Below, one piece after another: positions 1 to 7,545 of a stretch of 12,487 nucleotides of DNA (positions are counted from its first letter, which is position 1; every line of letters starts with the position of its first letter). The notes under the pieces are model-generated. The model worked only from the letters and a program-made list of their open reading frames with translations, searched no databases and was not told where the DNA came from. The DNA is taken from positions 1 through 12,487 of the forward strand of contig DWYO01000033.1 in the NCBI GenBank assembly GCA_019118725.1, in the 5' to 3' direction. A program made the translations under genes and the position numbers. Origin of the DNA: Candidatus Parabacteroides intestinavium (GTDB taxonomy: Bacteria; Bacteroidota; Bacteroidia; Bacteroidales; Tannerellaceae).

Positions 1-290
1 AGTTTATTAATAATTGTCATTTAAAAGATAATCACCATGAAGGTATGGATAAATTGTCAGATTCCGTTATGTCTAAATTTTTCGTTGAGGATAATTATGA
101 TTCGAAAGAAATATTTCGGGTGATCAAAATGATTCCTATGCATTTTCGTTTGCCTTTTCTAATGTCTGTCAATGGATTTAAATATAAAGAGATTGCAGAA
201 CTAACCGGATTATCAATCGGAACTATCAAAAGTAGGATTTTTTATTGTAAACGGAAATTGAAAAGGTTATTGGGTGATTTTTGTAATTGA
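1..290 (+). CDS. Sigma-70-family RNA polymerase sigma factor, C-terminal part (5' end outside window)
   Basis: The reading frame is open from base 3 to the TGA at 288-290 with no stop, so the gene starts before the window and at least 95 C-terminal residues are present. The ATG at 45 is probably an internal methionine. The visible part matches sigma region 4: an amphipathic stretch with IPMHFRLPF, like the family's LP-x-x-x-R-x-x-F, then a helix-turn-helix with YKEIAELTGLSIGTIKSR and a basic end (KRKLKRLL). Region 4 contacts the promoter -35 element. Region 2, needed to confirm an ECF sigma, lies outside the window. The gene is AT-rich and ends nine bases before the phosphofructokinase start, so the two may be cotranscribed, although no functional link is known. 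The family call is firm; the subgroup and regulon cannot be read here. Confidence 0.8.
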   Translation, partial: FINNCHLKDNHHEGMDKLSDSVMSKFFVEDNYDSKEIFRVIKMIPMHFRLPFLMSVNGFKYKEIAELTGLSIGTIKSRIFYCKRKLKRLLGDFCN

Positions 291-299
291 AGGTTGAAT

Positions 300-1283
300 A
301 TGGATAAAAGTAAGTTTATTGGCATTTTGACTTCTGGAGGTGATGCACCGGGCATGAACGCTGCCATACGTGCTGTTACGCGTGCCGCCATTTATAATGG
401 ATTCAGGGTCAAAGGAATATATCGGGGCTACGAAGGTTTGATTATCGGAGAAGTCAAAGAAGTTACGACGGAAGATGTTAGCAACATCATCCAGCGCGGG
501 GGAACGATTCTGAAAACAGCGCGTTCAAAAGAATTTGCAACTGCCGAAGGACGGCGCAAAGCTTATGAGGTAATGCAAAAAGAAAATATCGGCTATTTGG
601 TGGTTATCGGAGGAGACGGGTCTTTGAGAGGTGCTCGCACGTTTGCCGATGAATATGAAGATGTAGTCTGTATCGGTTTGCCCGGAACGATAGACAATGA
701 TTTATGGGGAACGGATGTTACCATCGGTTATAGTACGGCGTTGAATACAATTATGGAATGTGTGGATAAAATTCGGGATACGGCTACTTCCCATGAACGT
801 ATATTTTTTGTAGAGGTGATGGGACGTGATGCGGGATTCTTGGCACAGAACAGTGCGATTGCTTCAGGGGCAGAGGCTGCTATCATTCCGGAAGACCAGA
901 CAGATGTGGATCAGTTAGAGAAATTTATCAGTCGGGGATTTCGCAAGACAAAGAATAGCAGTATCGTCATTGTTTCGGAAAGTCCTAAAGATGGCGGGGC
1001 AATGCATTACGCCGAACGGGTACGCAAGGAATATCCGCAATATGATGTGAGGGTCTCTATCTTGGGGCATTTGCAACGTGGAGGTGCGCCCAGTGCTGAG
1101 GACCGAATCCTTGCTAGTAGATTAGGAGAGGCTTCTATTCAAGCGATAATGGAGGAGCAGCGCAATGTGATGATTGGCATACATAATAACGAAATCGTTT
1201 ACGTACCTTTTATTGAGGCGGTCAAGCGTGACAAGCCGATAGATAAAAATCTTATCCGTGTGTTGGATGAATTATCTATATAG
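300..1283 (+). CDS. pfkA: ATP-dependent 6-phosphofructokinase
   Basis: Phosphorylates fructose 6-phosphate to fructose 1,6-bisphosphate in the cytosol, the committing step of glycolysis. The 327-residue protein has the family's usual length and motifs in order: SGGDAPGMNAAIRA near residues 12-25 (nucleotide loop), GGDGS at 104-108, PGTIDND at 128-134 with the catalytic Asp at 132, a VEVMGRDAG segment, and GHLQRGGAPSAEDR for substrate binding and subunit contacts. Gly at 107 and Gly at 129, where pyrophosphate-dependent enzymes have Asp and Lys, indicate ATP as phosphoryl donor. I chose the ATG at 300. A TTG two codons upstream is in frame but would add only two residues and has no better ribosome site. 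The gene follows the partial sigma gene closely and is ended by the hairpin at 1352-1396. Bacteroidales often carry several pfk paralogues, so the symbol names the family, not a unique copy. Confidence 0.96.
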   Translation: MDKSKFIGILTSGGDAPGMNAAIRAVTRAAIYNGFRVKGIYRGYEGLIIGEVKEVTTEDVSNIIQRGGTILKTARSKEFATAEGRRKAYEVMQKENIGYLVVIGGDGSLRGARTFADEYEDVVCIGLPGTIDNDLWGTDVTIGYSTALNTIMECVDKIRDTATSHERIFFVEVMGRDAGFLAQNSAIASGAEAAIIPEDQTDVDQLEKFISRGFRKTKNSSIVIVSESPKDGGAMHYAERVRKEYPQYDVRVSILGHLQRGGAPSAEDRILASRLGEASIQAIMEEQRNVMIGIHNNEIVYVPFIEAVKRDKPIDKNLIRVLDELSI

Positions 1284-1351
1284 TCTCATTATCGGGAGGA
1301 AAACTGTTGACCAGTACCAATAGCAAATAGGATTCGGAATTTTTCTTGAAA

Positions 1352-1396
1352 AAGAGGCATGGGGCTTTTAATGGCTAATTAAATCCCATGCCTCTT
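1352..1396 (+). terminator. Rho-independent terminator after pfkA
   Basis: A perfect 12-bp inverted repeat (AAGAGGCATGGG at 1352-1363, CCCATGCCTCTT at 1385-1396) with a 21-base loop is followed at once by a T-rich tract (GTTTTTCTTGTTTT). It lies about 70 bases after the pfkA stop and upstream of the men operon promoter, so it separates the two transcription units. Confidence 0.9.
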
Positions 1397-1423
1397 GTTT
1401 TTCTTGTTTTATTTGCTTGAATT

Positions 1424-1455
1424 CTTTTTTTGTAAGCGGGTAATAATTATCTTTG
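1424..1455 (+). promoter_or_regulatory. Bacteroidetes-type promoter for the men operon
   Basis: TATCTTTG at 1448-1455 matches the Bacteroidetes -7 consensus TAnnTTTG. The -33 element is weak. A T-run at 1424-1431 has the correct spacing, while a clear TTTG at 1429-1432 is only 15 bases from the -7 box instead of the usual 19-21. Transcription would start near 1462, giving a leader of about 23 bases before the ATG at 1485. The placement between the pfkA terminator and the first men gene supports the call. Confidence 0.65.
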
Positions 1456-1484
1456 TAGAAATAATCTCTAAAAAATTAAAGGCT

Positions 1485-2717
1485 ATGAAGTACAAATTAT
1501 TGGTAGTCGATGTGGACGGCACATTGCTGAACGACAAGAAAGAGATAACTGCGCATACACGCTCGGCCTTGATGAAAGCCCAGCAGATGGGGGTGCATGT
1601 TGTATTGTCTTCCGGACGTCCTACCGGAGGAATTCTTCCCTTGGCGAAAGAATTGGAGCTGAATAATTATGGGGGATTTGTTATTTCCTACAACGGTGCG
1701 CAAATCATAGATATGACAAGTGGCAAGGTTTTGTTCGACAAACGAATTGACCCGATGCTTATTCCGTACTTGGATAAGAAAGCCAAAAAGAATGATTTTG
1801 CTATTTTTACTTATAAAGGAGATGAGATTCTGACAGACCGGCCTGATAATTTCCATATTCGTCAGGAGGCGGATTTGAATAATCTGCATATTCGGGAAGT
1901 TGCTGATTTCCCGGCTGCAATTGACTTTGAGCCCTGCAAATGTATTTTAGTGAGCGATGATGAAGAGGAACTGGTGGGGTTGGAGAATCATTGGAAGCGA
2001 AGACTGGCGGGCGCGGCCGAGGTATTCCGTTCCGAAGATTATTTCCTGGAAGTGGTCCCGCCGACGGTAGATAAGGGAAACACCCTTGCGCTCCTGATGG
2101 ATATGTTGAAATTGGATAAAGAAGAGGTTATGGCCATAGGAGATGGCGCGGCTGATGTACCGATGCTTCAGCTGGCCGGACTGGCCGTAGCGATGGGGAA
2201 CGCCCGGGATTCGGTGAAGGTTTGTACGGACCAGACGACATTGACCAACGAACAGGATGGCGTGGCGGTAGCTATCGAGATGGCGATATTATCAACCATT
2301 CGCCTGACGGAAATTCCGCTTGACCAGATGAACGCGCGTGCGAAACATGCCCTAATGGGTAACTTGGGAATCCAATATACATACGCCTCGGAAGATCGCG
2401 TGGAAGCTACGATGCCGGTAGACGAACGTACCCGTCAACCGTTCGGAATCCTGCATGGAGGTGCTACGTTGGCTTTGGCCGAAACCGTAGCGGGGCTTGG
2501 CTCGATGCTCTTGGTAAAGCCGGATGAAATCGTAGTCGGAATGCAGGTGAGCGGAAATCATATCTCATCGGCACACGAAGGGGATACGGTACGCGCAGTG
2601 GGTACGATTGTCCATAAAGGACGTTCATCGCATGTATGGAACGTAGATGTGTTCACCTCGACCGACCGTTTGGTATCTTCCATTCGTGTAGTAAACAGTG
2701 TGATGAAAAAGAAATGA
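1485..2717 (+). CDS. Fusion of Cof-type HAD phosphatase and MenI-like hotdog thioesterase (probable DHNA-CoA hydrolase)
   Basis: A 410-residue two-domain protein. Residues 1 to about 270 are a Cof-type (IIB) HAD hydrolase: motif I DVDGTL with nucleophile Asp9 and Asp11, motif II LSSGRP, motif III Lys197 (VDKGN), and motif IV GDGAAD at 219-224. Motif IV has Ala223 where Asn is usual (GDGxND), but both metal-site Asp residues remain. Residues 274-410 resemble the whole of E. coli YdiI/MenI (about 136 residues): VDERTRQPFGILHGGA followed by ALAET, with His324 and the catalytic-position Glu333. MenI releases 1,4-dihydroxy-2-naphthoate from its CoA ester after MenB. Being first in the operon with menF, menD, menB and menC strongly supports that role for the C-terminal half. 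The HAD substrate is unknown. I start at the ATG at 1485 because DVDGTL normally lies at the extreme N-terminus and the promoter maps inside the longer in-frame ORF. The stop overlaps the menF start by four bases. Confidence 0.88.
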   Translation: MKYKLLVVDVDGTLLNDKKEITAHTRSALMKAQQMGVHVVLSSGRPTGGILPLAKELELNNYGGFVISYNGAQIIDMTSGKVLFDKRIDPMLIPYLDKKAKKNDFAIFTYKGDEILTDRPDNFHIRQEADLNNLHIREVADFPAAIDFEPCKCILVSDDEEELVGLENHWKRRLAGAAEVFRSEDYFLEVVPPTVDKGNTLALLMDMLKLDKEEVMAIGDGAADVPMLQLAGLAVAMGNARDSVKVCTDQTTLTNEQDGVAVAIEMAILSTIRLTEIPLDQMNARAKHALMGNLGIQYTYASEDRVEATMPVDERTRQPFGILHGGATLALAETVAGLGSMLLVKPDEIVVGMQVSGNHISSAHEGDTVRAVGTIVHKGRSSHVWNVDVFTSTDRLVSSIRVVNSVMKKK

Positions 2718-3805
2718 TGACAGAAGAATCTTATTCGGTAATAGACAGGTTAATACGACAAGGGAGGTGCTTCGCGTTGTGGCGCATTCCGGGTGAAGAT
2801 ACAGTTCATTTCCGGATGCAGACCACCGGAAGCCCTGACCTATTTTATGATTTATCGGCATTGAACGGGCGGAGCGGTTTTGTAATCGCTCCGTTTTATG
2901 TTTCAGAAAAGCATCCGATTGTGCTGATTCAGCCCGATTGCTTTGCTATGCCGGAAGAGGTGCCGGAGTATCCGCAGATGGACATGGAAGTCTTTGCCCC
3001 GAGGGAATTTCATCCTTCAGAGGAAGCTCAGGAAAAGGCGCGGTATGGCCGGACCTTCCGGAAGTTTTGGGCCGCGTTGGACGAAGGGCAGGAAGAGAAA
3101 CTGGTGCTTTCGCGAAGTTTTACCTGGGAAAGCGCGGAACGGCTTTCTCCCGGCAAAGCTTTTTTCCGGGCGTGCAGACATTATATTTATTCTTATGTGT
3201 ATCTTTGCCATACGCCACAGACCGGGACGTGGATGGGAGGGACTCCTGAAATCCTGCTTGCCGGAGAGGGCAGACATTGGCAAACGATTGCTTTAGCCGG
3301 GACACAACATTTGGTGAACGGACAGCTTCCCAAACCTTGGGACGAAAAGAACATGCGCGAACAGCAACTGGTGGCCACTTACATTCGGGAACAGCTCGGA
3401 CGATTGGGTATTCAAGCCGAAGAACAGGGGCCTTACTCGGCTTTTGCGGTTGAACTGGCGCATCTTCGGAGTGACTTCCGGTTTGAGTTGTCTGATACGC
3501 GGCATTTGGGGGATTTGCTGGATTTGTTGCATCCGACTCCGGCCGTTTGCGGATTGCCCAAAGAGCCGGCTTATCGTTTTATTTTGGAGCATGAGGGATA
3601 TGACCGGGCTTATTATTCCGGTTTTATCGGCTGGATTTCTCCGTCAGGGCGGACAGATCTGTATGTGAATCTCCGTTGCGCCACCTTGCAGGATAATGGC
3701 TATACCCTTTTCGCCGGTGGCGGATTATTGGCTTCATCTCGCTTGGATGAAGAATGGCAAGAGACAAATGACAAAATGCAAACAATGAAGAAAATAATAG
3801 AATAA
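2714..3805 (+). CDS. menF: Isochorismate synthase (chorismate-binding enzyme)
   Basis: Converts chorismate to isochorismate, the entry step of menaquinone synthesis. The 363-residue protein carries the chorismate-binding fold: Lys129 in KLVLSR at the position of the water-activating lysine, a TPEILL segment, ALAGT, WDEKNMREQQLV, HPTPAVCG at 273-280 (a signature separating isochorismate synthases from anthranilate and aminodeoxychorismate synthases), YYSGFIGW, and a C-terminal GGGLL ... EEWQETNDK metal-binding segment. It is shorter than E. coli MenF (about 430 residues), mainly in the N-terminal region. Two adjacent in-frame ATGs (2714, 2717) overlap the upstream stop in an ATGATGA, which indicates translational coupling. 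I used the first; an upstream in-frame extension to 2636 would lie inside the thioesterase domain and is unlikely. The gene is six bases from menD. Confidence 0.92.
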   Translation: MMTEESYSVIDRLIRQGRCFALWRIPGEDTVHFRMQTTGSPDLFYDLSALNGRSGFVIAPFYVSEKHPIVLIQPDCFAMPEEVPEYPQMDMEVFAPREFHPSEEAQEKARYGRTFRKFWAALDEGQEEKLVLSRSFTWESAERLSPGKAFFRACRHYIYSYVYLCHTPQTGTWMGGTPEILLAGEGRHWQTIALAGTQHLVNGQLPKPWDEKNMREQQLVATYIREQLGRLGIQAEEQGPYSAFAVELAHLRSDFRFELSDTRHLGDLLDLLHPTPAVCGLPKEPAYRFILEHEGYDRAYYSGFIGWISPSGRTDLYVNLRCATLQDNGYTLFAGGGLLASSRLDEEWQETNDKMQTMKKIIE

Positions 3806-3811
3806 TCATTT

Positions 3812-5476
3812 ATGTATTCAGATAAAAAGAATATCCTTCAACTGGTTGCCTTACTGAGGGCTCATGAGATACGGAACGTCGTGCTTTGTCCGGGCAGCCG
3901 CAATACTCCTATCATTCATACCTTGGCAAACCATCCGTATTTTACCTGTTATTCCGTTACGGATGAGCGCAGTGCCGGCTTCTTTGCCCTGGGATTGGCA
4001 TTGAGCGGTGGACGTCCGGCGGCTGTGTGCTGTACTTCTGGGACTGCGCTTCTGAACCTGCATCCGGCTGTGGCTGAAGCTTTTTACCAGCAGGTGCCGT
4101 TGGTGGTGATTTCGGCAGACCGTCCGGCGTCTTGGATCGGACAGATGGACGGACAGACACTTCCGCAACCGAATGTGTTTGGTCCGTTGGTGAAAAGCTC
4201 GGTCAACTTGCCGGAAATTCATACTTCCGAAGAAGAATGGTATTGCAATCGGCTTGTCAATGAAGCTTTGCTGGAGTTGAATCATCATGGAAAAGGACCG
4301 GTGCATATCAATGTCCCGATATCCGAACCCCTGTTTCAGTTTACGGCAGAAGATTTACCCGATGTGCGTGTCATTACCCGTTATCAGGGGCTGAATGTCT
4401 ATGACCGCCAGTATGATGACTTGATCACTCGCTTGAACGGCTATACGAAGCGCATGATGGTGGTTGGCCAGATGAACTTGATTTACCTCTTTGAACGGAA
4501 AATCTGCAAGTTGCTTTACAAGCATTTTGCTTGGTTGACGGAGCATACGGGCAATCAGACCGTCCCGGGGATCCCGGTGAAGAATTTTGATGCGATTATT
4601 TATTCCTTGCCGGAAGAGGAACAGGCGAAGCTGGTGCCGGATTTGCTGATTACCTATGGCGGGCATGTCGTTTCCAAACGATTGAAGCAGCTTTTACGCA
4701 AACATCCGCCGAAAGAGCATTGGCATGTAGCGGCCGACGGGCAGGTGGCGGATACGTTCTGTTCGCTGACCACCGTCATCGAGATGGATCCTTTTGAATT
4801 TCTGGAGAAGATCGCTTATCTGTTGGAGAATAAACCTTGCGAATACCCGAAGCGGTGGGAACAGCTCTCGAAACAGATGGCCGAACCGGATTTCGCCTTT
4901 TCGGAAATGGCGGCTATCGGCAAGGTCTTGAAGTCGCTCCCGACCGATGCGGTGTTGCATTTGGCGAATAGCTCTACGGTCCGCTATGCGCAGCTTTTCC
5001 AGATTCCGGATAGCGTGGAGGTGTGTTGCAACCGGGGAACGAGCGGCATAGAGGGGTCGCTCTCTACGGCTCTGGGGTATGCGTGGGCATCCGATAAGCT
5101 GAACTTTGTCCTTATAGGCGACTTGAGTTTCTTCTATGACATGAATGCACTGTGGTGCAATCATTTGCGAGGTAATCTGCGTATTATGCTGCTCAATAAT
5201 GGGGGAGGAGAAATCTTCCAGTCGTTGCCTGGACTGAAGATGGAAGCGCGTACACATCGTTTCGTGACCGCTTTGCATCAGACGAAAGCAGAGGGCTGGG
5301 CTCAAGAGCGTGGGTTTGATTATACGGCAGTTCATACGATGGAAGAACTGGATGCCGCGCTGTCCGACTTCATGCAGGCCGACCAGCAGGGAAATCCGAA
5401 GTTCATGGAGGTCTTTACCGATAAGGCGGAAGACGTTCGTTTGCTGAAAGAATATTATCATGGATTGAGAAAATGA
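3812..5476 (+). CDS. menD: 2-succinyl-5-enolpyruvyl-6-hydroxy-3-cyclohexene-1-carboxylate synthase
   Basis: A thiamine-diphosphate enzyme that joins 2-oxoglutarate-derived succinic semialdehyde to isochorismate (SEPHCHC synthase), the second menaquinone step. The 554 residues match the family length. The N-terminal Pyr domain has CPGSRNTP at 26-33, catalytic-position Glu52 in TDERSAGF, TSGTALLNLHPAV, and ISADRP. The C-terminal PP domain has the ThDP/metal motif starting GDLSFFYDMNAL at 436 and ending with the Asn pair at 462-463, followed by GGGEIF as in E. coli NNGGQIF. The ATG at 3812 follows the menF stop after six bases with no obvious Shine-Dalgarno sequence, as is usual in Bacteroidales. 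All key motifs are intact. Confidence 0.96.
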   Translation: MYSDKKNILQLVALLRAHEIRNVVLCPGSRNTPIIHTLANHPYFTCYSVTDERSAGFFALGLALSGGRPAAVCCTSGTALLNLHPAVAEAFYQQVPLVVISADRPASWIGQMDGQTLPQPNVFGPLVKSSVNLPEIHTSEEEWYCNRLVNEALLELNHHGKGPVHINVPISEPLFQFTAEDLPDVRVITRYQGLNVYDRQYDDLITRLNGYTKRMMVVGQMNLIYLFERKICKLLYKHFAWLTEHTGNQTVPGIPVKNFDAIIYSLPEEEQAKLVPDLLITYGGHVVSKRLKQLLRKHPPKEHWHVAADGQVADTFCSLTTVIEMDPFEFLEKIAYLLENKPCEYPKRWEQLSKQMAEPDFAFSEMAAIGKVLKSLPTDAVLHLANSSTVRYAQLFQIPDSVEVCCNRGTSGIEGSLSTALGYAWASDKLNFVLIGDLSFFYDMNALWCNHLRGNLRIMLLNNGGGEIFQSLPGLKMEARTHRFVTALHQTKAEGWAQERGFDYTAVHTMEELDAALSDFMQADQQGNPKFMEVFTDKAEDVRLLKEYYHGLRK

Positions 5477-5494
5477 CAAAACAACGAAGAAAAG

Positions 5495-6319
5495 ATGGAA
5501 ACAAAGCGTGAATGGAAAACGATTAAGGAATACAAGGAGATTTTGTTTGAAATGTATCAGGGCATTGCCAAGATTACGATTAACCGCGAACGGTATCGCA
5601 ATGCGTTTACGCCAACGACCGTTACCGAGATGAGTGATGCCTTTTATATTTGTCGTGAACGGCAAGACATCAACGTGGTTGTCTTGACGGGGGCCGGTGA
5701 CAAGGCCTTCTGTTCAGGAGGGGATATGCATGTAAAAGGCCGTGGCGGTTATGTGGGGACAGATGGCGTGCCGCGGCTGAATATCCTCGATGTGCAGAAG
5801 CAGATCCGTTCGCTTCCGAAACCGGTAATCGCGATGGTGAATGGCTATGCAATCGGAGGCGGGCATGTGTTGCATGTCGTCTGTGATTTGACCATTGCTT
5901 CCGAGAATGCCCGGTTCGGACAGACGGGGCCGCGCGTGGGTAGCTTCGATGCGGGGCTGGGCTCTTCTTATCTGGCTCGCTGCGTAGGGCAGAAACGGGC
6001 ACGCGAGATTTGGTTCCTTTGCCGGCAATATACGGCGCAGGAGGCGTATGAAATGGGCATGGTGAATAAAGTAGTCCCCTTGGATAAGCTGGAAGACGAA
6101 GTGGTGGAATGGGCTGAGACCATGATGCAGCACAGTCCCTTGGCGCTTCGTATGATTAAGGCGGGACTGAATGCGGAACTGGACGGCCAAATCGGCATTC
6201 AGGAATTGGCGGGCGATGCGACCATGCTTTACTATATGACGGATGAGGCACAGGAGGGAGGCAAGGCTTTCCTTGAAAAGCGCCGGCCTCGGTTTGAGGA
6301 TTATCCCAAATTCCCCTAA
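5495..6319 (+). CDS. menB: 1,4-dihydroxy-2-naphthoyl-CoA synthase
   Basis: A crotonase-fold enzyme that closes the second ring, turning o-succinylbenzoyl-CoA into 1,4-dihydroxy-2-naphthoyl-CoA. The 274-residue protein shows AFCSGGD (CoA and oxyanion region), GYAIGGGH at 117-124, QTGPRVGSFD, REIWFLCRQY and SPLALRMIKAGLNAE, all typical of MenB and distinct from generic enoyl-CoA hydratases. Gly145 in QTGP, where the other MenB class has Asp, places it in the bicarbonate-dependent type I group that includes the E. coli enzyme. It starts 18 bases after menD behind a purine-rich AACGAAGAAAAG tract that could bind the ribosome. Its product is the expected substrate of the thioesterase domain encoded by the first gene of the operon. 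Confidence 0.96.
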   Translation: METKREWKTIKEYKEILFEMYQGIAKITINRERYRNAFTPTTVTEMSDAFYICRERQDINVVVLTGAGDKAFCSGGDMHVKGRGGYVGTDGVPRLNILDVQKQIRSLPKPVIAMVNGYAIGGGHVLHVVCDLTIASENARFGQTGPRVGSFDAGLGSSYLARCVGQKRAREIWFLCRQYTAQEAYEMGMVNKVVPLDKLEDEVVEWAETMMQHSPLALRMIKAGLNAELDGQIGIQELAGDATMLYYMTDEAQEGGKAFLEKRRPRFEDYPKFP

Positions 6320-6334
6320 TCTTGAACACGGGTT

Positions 6335-7372
6335 ATGTATAAAATAGAGATAGTACCGAAGACCTTGCATTTCAAACAACCGGCAGGGACTTCTCGGGGA
6401 ATTTATACGACACGGCAAGTGTGGTATTTGCGTCTTACATCGGATAGCCAACCCGGACGGGTGGGTATAGGCGAGTGCGCTCCGCTTCCGAAGTTGAGTT
6501 GTGACGATCTGCCTGATTACGTGGAGATACTTTCCCGTGTTTGTGCGGAATTTGAGCAGAAGGGTCAGATAGACAAGGAGGCATTACGCCCATATCCGTC
6601 CATCCTTTTCGGATTGGAGACTGCCGTTCGCCAATACGAGCGTGGAACCCTGAAACTTTGGGATACCCCGTTCTCCCGAGGTGAGCAGGGCATTCCTATT
6701 AACGGATTGATTTGGATGGGTAGTTATGACATGATGTTGAAACAGATAGAAACCAAGATGCAGGTAGGCTTCCGATGTATCAAATTGAAGATAGGAGCGA
6801 TCAATTTTGAGGAAGAACTATCCTTGCTGCGATTTATCCGTCAGCATTTCACTCCCCAAGAGGTCGAGCTTCGCGTGGATGCCAATGGCGCATTTTCACC
6901 GGCCGATGCGTTGGATAAATTGAACCGTTTGGCAGAACTGGACCTTCATTCCATTGAGCAACCCATTCGTGCCGGGCAATGGGACGAGATGGCACGGCTT
7001 GCTTCCGAAACGCCGCTTCCCATAGCGTTGGATGAGGAGTTGATAGGAATTCATCCGTTGGCAGAAAAAAAGCGGATGCTGGAATATATCCGTCCGCAAT
7101 ATATTATATTGAAACCTTCGTTGCATGGGGCTTTTTGTGGATCGGAGGAGTGGATCCGGGAGGCTGGGCGGCTTCATATAGGCTGGTGGATAACTTCAGC
7201 TCTTGAATCTAACATCGGATTGAACGCCATAGCTCAATGGTGTGCAACGTTTGACAATCCTTGTCCGCAGGGATTAGGCACCGGTGCTTTGTTTACCGAT
7301 AATGTTCCCATGCCGCTTGAGGTTCGAAAAGACTGTTTGTGGTTTGATCCCGCGAAAAAAACTTTTTTGTAA
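6335..7372 (+). CDS. menC: o-Succinylbenzoate synthase (enolase superfamily)
   Basis: Dehydrates SHCHC to o-succinylbenzoate. The 345-residue protein has the muconate-lactonizing-enzyme layout: an N-terminal capping domain with GIGECAPLP, then a barrel with Lys150-x-Lys152 (KLKIG; Lys152 the expected acid/base), metal ligands Asp182 (RVDANG), Glu208 (IEQP) and Asp233 (ALDEE), and Lys260 (ILKPS). SALESNIGLNAIAQW and GLGTGALF near the C-terminus fit OSBS. Enolase-superfamily members are easily confused with N-acylamino-acid racemases and dipeptide epimerases, but the men operon position 15 bases after menB settles the role. It is the last gene of the operon. menE, which uses this product, does not follow. 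A short A/T hairpin (7361-7379) overlaps the stop codon. Confidence 0.94.
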   Translation: MYKIEIVPKTLHFKQPAGTSRGIYTTRQVWYLRLTSDSQPGRVGIGECAPLPKLSCDDLPDYVEILSRVCAEFEQKGQIDKEALRPYPSILFGLETAVRQYERGTLKLWDTPFSRGEQGIPINGLIWMGSYDMMLKQIETKMQVGFRCIKLKIGAINFEEELSLLRFIRQHFTPQEVELRVDANGAFSPADALDKLNRLAELDLHSIEQPIRAGQWDEMARLASETPLPIALDEELIGIHPLAEKKRMLEYIRPQYIILKPSLHGAFCGSEEWIREAGRLHIGWWITSALESNIGLNAIAQWCATFDNPCPQGLGTGALFTDNVPMPLEVRKDCLWFDPAKKTFL

Positions 7373-7389
7373 AAAAAGTGGATAAATAT

Positions 7390-7420
7390 TTTGCAAATAT
7401 AAAAAGAATACTTATCTTTG
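7390..7420 (+). promoter_or_regulatory. Strong Bacteroidetes-type promoter with no recognisable gene downstream
   Basis: TTTG at 7390-7393, exactly 19 bases, then TATCTTTG at 7413-7420. Both boxes and the spacing fit the Bacteroidetes sigma-ABfr consensus (TTTG, 19-21 bases, TAnnTTTG). It lies 17 bases after menC. Transcription would start near 7427 and run into the 7492-7545 hairpin. The next gene is convergent on the opposite strand, so the transcript would be short. Confidence 0.65.
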
Positions 7421-7435
7421 TCATGTCAAAAGGAA

Positions 7436-7474
7436 ATGAGAAATATAAAGATCTATAAATCCTTTTTTTCATAG
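7436..7474 (+). CDS. Possible 12-residue leader peptide
   Basis: An ATG nine bases after the predicted transcription start opens a 12-codon ORF, MRNIKIYKSFFS, ending TAG at 7472-7474. AGGA precedes it but only one base away, closer than a normal Shine-Dalgarno spacing. The coding stretch forms the loop and right arm of the first hairpin in the putative transcript, as leader peptides often do. An ORF this short can easily occur by chance, and no regulated gene follows. Confidence 0.15.
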   Translation: MRNIKIYKSFFS

Positions 7475-7491
7475 TTAAGGTTTTGGTTAAG

Positions 7492-7545
7492 AGGGGAAGT
7501 TGCTCGTTGAGAGTCGCTTCCTTTCGCTTTTTATATACTTCCCCT
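7492..7545. terminator. Hairpin between convergent menC/small transcript and oxidoreductase gene
   Basis: AGGGGAAGT (7492-7500) pairs perfectly with ACTTCCCCT (7537-7545) across a 36-base loop, which may hold a small CTC/GAG hairpin. On the plus strand it is followed by TGTTTGATCTGTTT, a modest T-rich tail. It sits in a convergent gap and could end transcription from both sides. The long loop and broken T-run make it weaker than the terminator after pfkA. Confidence 0.5.

Noticed and set aside
294..299. TTG start codon for pfkA
   Set aside because: ATG at 300 is two codons downstream, gives the family's normal N-terminus and is the more probable start.
1395..1484. Thirty-codon N-terminal extension of the HAD-thioesterase protein
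   Set aside because: It starts inside the pfkA terminator arm and covers the -7 promoter box; DVDGTL is normally within the first 15 residues.
2938..3249. Overlapping plus-strand ORFs inside menF (103 and 117 codons)
   Set aside because: Both are alternative-frame shadows of menF, rich in Arg and Gly, with no motif or start signal.
4694..5665. Long minus-strand ORF (323 codons) antisense to menD and the start of menB
   Set aside because: It is a shadow of the intact menD frame: its translation has no recognisable motif, low-complexity basic stretches, and no promoter or ribosome site.
5714..6451. Minus-strand ORF (245 codons) antisense to menB and the start of menC
   Set aside because: It lies opposite two well-supported genes, spans their junction, and its translation shows no protein family.
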